A stretch of DNA of 64,000 nt, taken from the NCBI GenBank assembly GCA_024234955.1, contig JACKNK010000001.1, positions 682,001 to 746,000 on the forward strand. Direction: 5' to 3'. The position numbers and the translations under genes were made by a program. This DNA comes from Gammaproteobacteria bacterium (GTDB lineage: Bacteria > Pseudomonadota > Gammaproteobacteria > JACKNK01). Under the pieces are notes generated by a model. The model searched no databases, was not told the origin of the DNA, and saw only the letters and a list, made by a program, of their open reading frames with translations. Within the stretch, counting starts at the first letter, position 1. Each line of letters starts with the position of its first letter. Positions 62,516-64,000 of this stretch are shown here, one piece after another.

Positions 62516-63436
62516 ATGCCCGAATACCGCTATCTCGATCTCCCCAACGCACCCATCGATGACGCCGATGTCCTTATTCTGCCGGTGCCACTGGAACAAA
62601 CGGTGTCGCATAAACCCGGCGCAGGCGAGGCCGCGTATTCGGTACTGGAAGTCAGCGACCAGCTGGAGTTCTACGAGGAAGACGCCGACTGGTGCCCGAC
62701 GCGGCACATGAAAGTCAGCGTGCTTGAAGGCTTTGACCCCGAAGACCATCCCACCGGCGACACCTATCAGAAACGCCTGCGCGAACATGTCGCGGCCTTG
62801 CCAACCAGCAATCTGTTCATCGCCATTGGCGGGGAACACGCCATCACCCCGGCGCTGGTCCGTGCGCGCCTGCCCGAGCCTGGCTGGATTCTTCATATCG
62901 ATGCGCATGCCGATCTGCGTCGTGAATTCCACGGCAACCCCTGGAGTCACGCCACCCCCATTCATCACCTCCTCGGCGACGGCCACCGCGTGGTGCAGTG
63001 CGGTATTCGCAGCATCTTCGAAGAGGAAGCCAAGCGCATCGCCAGCGACCCGATGATTACCTGCTATCGCGACCGGGAACTCCAGAAATCGGCGATCTGG
63101 CAACGCCTGATGGAAGACATCTCGGGGTTTCGAGGCCCAGGCTATCTGACCATTGACATGGACGGCTTCGACCCGGCGCTGGTGCCCGGAGTCGGCACGC
63201 CACAACCTGGCGGGTTGAGCTGGTTCCAGGGCGTAGACATTCTCGAGGCGCTGTTTGCCAATCCGCATATTGAATTGCGTGGCATGGATGTCGTGGAACT
63301 GGCCCGTGACGTACACCAGGTTTCGGAAATGACCGCCGCCAAACTGATCCAGAAGGCAATGAGCTTCTGGGGCAAGGCGCAGGGCTACGATCAAAGGCCC
63401 GAAACCGGCAGCCAGATCGGCGCGGATTACGACTGA
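62516..63436 (+). CDS. speB: Agmatinase/arginase-family ureohydrolase
   Basis: A 306-residue ureohydrolase with the dimanganese ligands: IAIGGEHAITPALVRARLPE (His), WILHIDAHADLRREFHGNPW (DAHAD) and LTIDMDGFDPALVPGVGTPQ (DxDxxDP), then PGGLSW and the MDVVELARDV helix. Agmatinase, making putrescine from agmatine, is the best guess; guanidinobutyrase or another ureohydrolase is possible. Start ATG 62516 (MPEYRYLDLPNAPIDDADVL); the upstream frame overlaps the cysZ stop. No speA is present in the window. Confidence 0.85.
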   Translation: MPEYRYLDLPNAPIDDADVLILPVPLEQTVSHKPGAGEAAYSVLEVSDQLEFYEEDADWCPTRHMKVSVLEGFDPEDHPTGDTYQKRLREHVAALPTSNLFIAIGGEHAITPALVRARLPEPGWILHIDAHADLRREFHGNPWSHATPIHHLLGDGHRVVQCGIRSIFEEEAKRIASDPMITCYRDRELQKSAIWQRLMEDISGFRGPGYLTIDMDGFDPALVPGVGTPQPGGLSWFQGVDILEALFANPHIELRGMDVVELARDVHQVSEMTAAKLIQKAMSFWGKAQGYDQRPETGSQIGADYD

Positions 63437-63637
63437 ATGGCAATCGCTGACACAACTCGTCAGCCGGCTGACGCGCTTTCTCAGCGCACCGATGTTTTCT
63501 GCCGCATAACACCCTAGACCAAGCGGCAAAGCTGAAGTCGGAAATCAATCAAAACCGATAAACCCGGAACTATGGCCCGATGATTGCAAACTGTTAAATC
63601 ATTCAAGTGATCATGCCGATCACAGCCGAGAACTCCG

Positions 63638-64000
63638 ATGAGCACACTGCCCCGATTGACCCGACTGATGACCACTGCCGCCGCCCTTCTGCTGAGCAGC
63701 AGCGCGTCTGCATTCGTCATCAACGGCGACTTCGAAACCACCTCGCATGTCCTGGGCGAACACAACGGCATCTATCTGGATCAGATGAACAACGGCCAGT
63801 GGGATGTGTACGACAACATTCCCGGCTGGTACACCTCAGGCGGTGCCGGCATCGAGATTCAGCGCAACACCGTCGTGACCGCGCACAGCACGTCGCGCTA
63901 CGTCGAGCTGGATTCCCACAACGCGAACTCCAACAGCTCGATGTCGCAGAACCTGACCCTGAATGCCGGACATCAATATGAGCTGGAATTCTGGTATCGC
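63638..64000 (+). CDS. Secreted protein, C-terminus beyond window (possible PEP-CTERM/DUF642-like)
   Basis: ATG 63638 opens 121 residues that run off the window end. A signal peptide (LTRLMTTAAALLLSSSASAF) is followed by a beta-sandwich-like start: INGDFETTSHVLGEHNGIYL, IPGWYTSGGAGIEIQRN, RYVELDSHNANSNSSMSQNL and YELEFWYR. This pattern (NGDFE, IPGW, YVELDS, AGHQYELEFWY) occurs in carbohydrate-binding or DUF642-like extracellular proteins, many with a PEP-CTERM sorting tail; that tail is out of view. Preceded by a gap of about 200 bases after speB with its own likely promoter. Confidence 0.7.
   Translation, partial: MSTLPRLTRLMTTAAALLLSSSASAFVINGDFETTSHVLGEHNGIYLDQMNNGQWDVYDNIPGWYTSGGAGIEIQRNTVVTAHSTSRYVELDSHNANSNSSMSQNLTLNAGHQYELEFWYR

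Overview
This 64 kb window looks like chromosome of a GC-rich gammaproteobacterium. The evidence is gene content and order: divergent rluD/bamD, lapA-lapB-pyrF, the serC to rpsA aromatic/serine block, EttA, a FusA2-type EF-G, and ilvB-ilvN-ilvC. A degenerate DsrC/TusE-like protein, a CysZ-like protein and pyruvate phosphate dikinase would fit a sulfur-oxidising lineage (Chromatiales-like), but that placement is inference. There is no rRNA operon, CRISPR array or prophage. One tRNA (Ser-GGA) is present.

Layout. 1-6.5 kb: lysS (cut by the window edge), a Sel1-repeat protein, a TrpD2-like protein with an SseB-like partner, ettA with an HNH nuclease gene, and two unknowns. 6.7-8.7 kb: an AT-rich island carrying an Eco29kI-like restriction-modification pair. 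The GIY-YIG endonuclease is frameshifted, the methyltransferase is intact, and a 33-nt imperfect inverted repeat closes the island. 8.8-19.1 kb: a lipoprotein, ppdK, phrB-def-gcvR, an EF-hand protein, an AraC regulator, pgeF-rluD and bamD. 19.4-27.8 kb: an acyl-CoA synthetase, an SRPBCC protein, ispF, a complete AmmeMemoRadiSam set (A, B and radical SAM), mogA, tRNA-Ser, a CapK/PaaK-like ligase and pyrF. 27.8-39.5 kb, all minus strand: serC, serA, pheA, hisC, tyrA, a 160-bp MITE-like element, aroA, cmk, rpsA, ihfB, lapA, lapB. 39.7-47 kb: a REC-GGDEF-EAL protein, rimI, a uracil-DNA glycosylase, fusA2 and a repeat-rich lipoprotein gene with a frameshift just after its lipobox. 47.2-50.8 kb: ilvB-ilvN-ilvC behind a structured leader. 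51-54.9 kb: an orphan ParA-like ATPase, a yaiI gene split by a complete IS3-family element, a DsrC-like fusion protein and tadA. 55-59.4 kb: a two-gene RND efflux operon with three dyads in its promoter region. 59.6-64 kb: infA, an NtrC-type regulator, cysZ, an agmatinase-like gene and the start of a secreted protein gene.

The most useful new observations are these. Reading by eye I found no CCGCGG (the predicted target of the Eco29kI-like system) in a window where dozens would be expected. Two genes carry small frameshifts and one has no normal start codon. A DsrC-like domain has lost its cysteines and gained an N-terminal domain. A MITE-like element with target duplication sits inside the aromatic operon. 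REP-type palindromes of two kinds are scattered between genes. All counts were made by eye.
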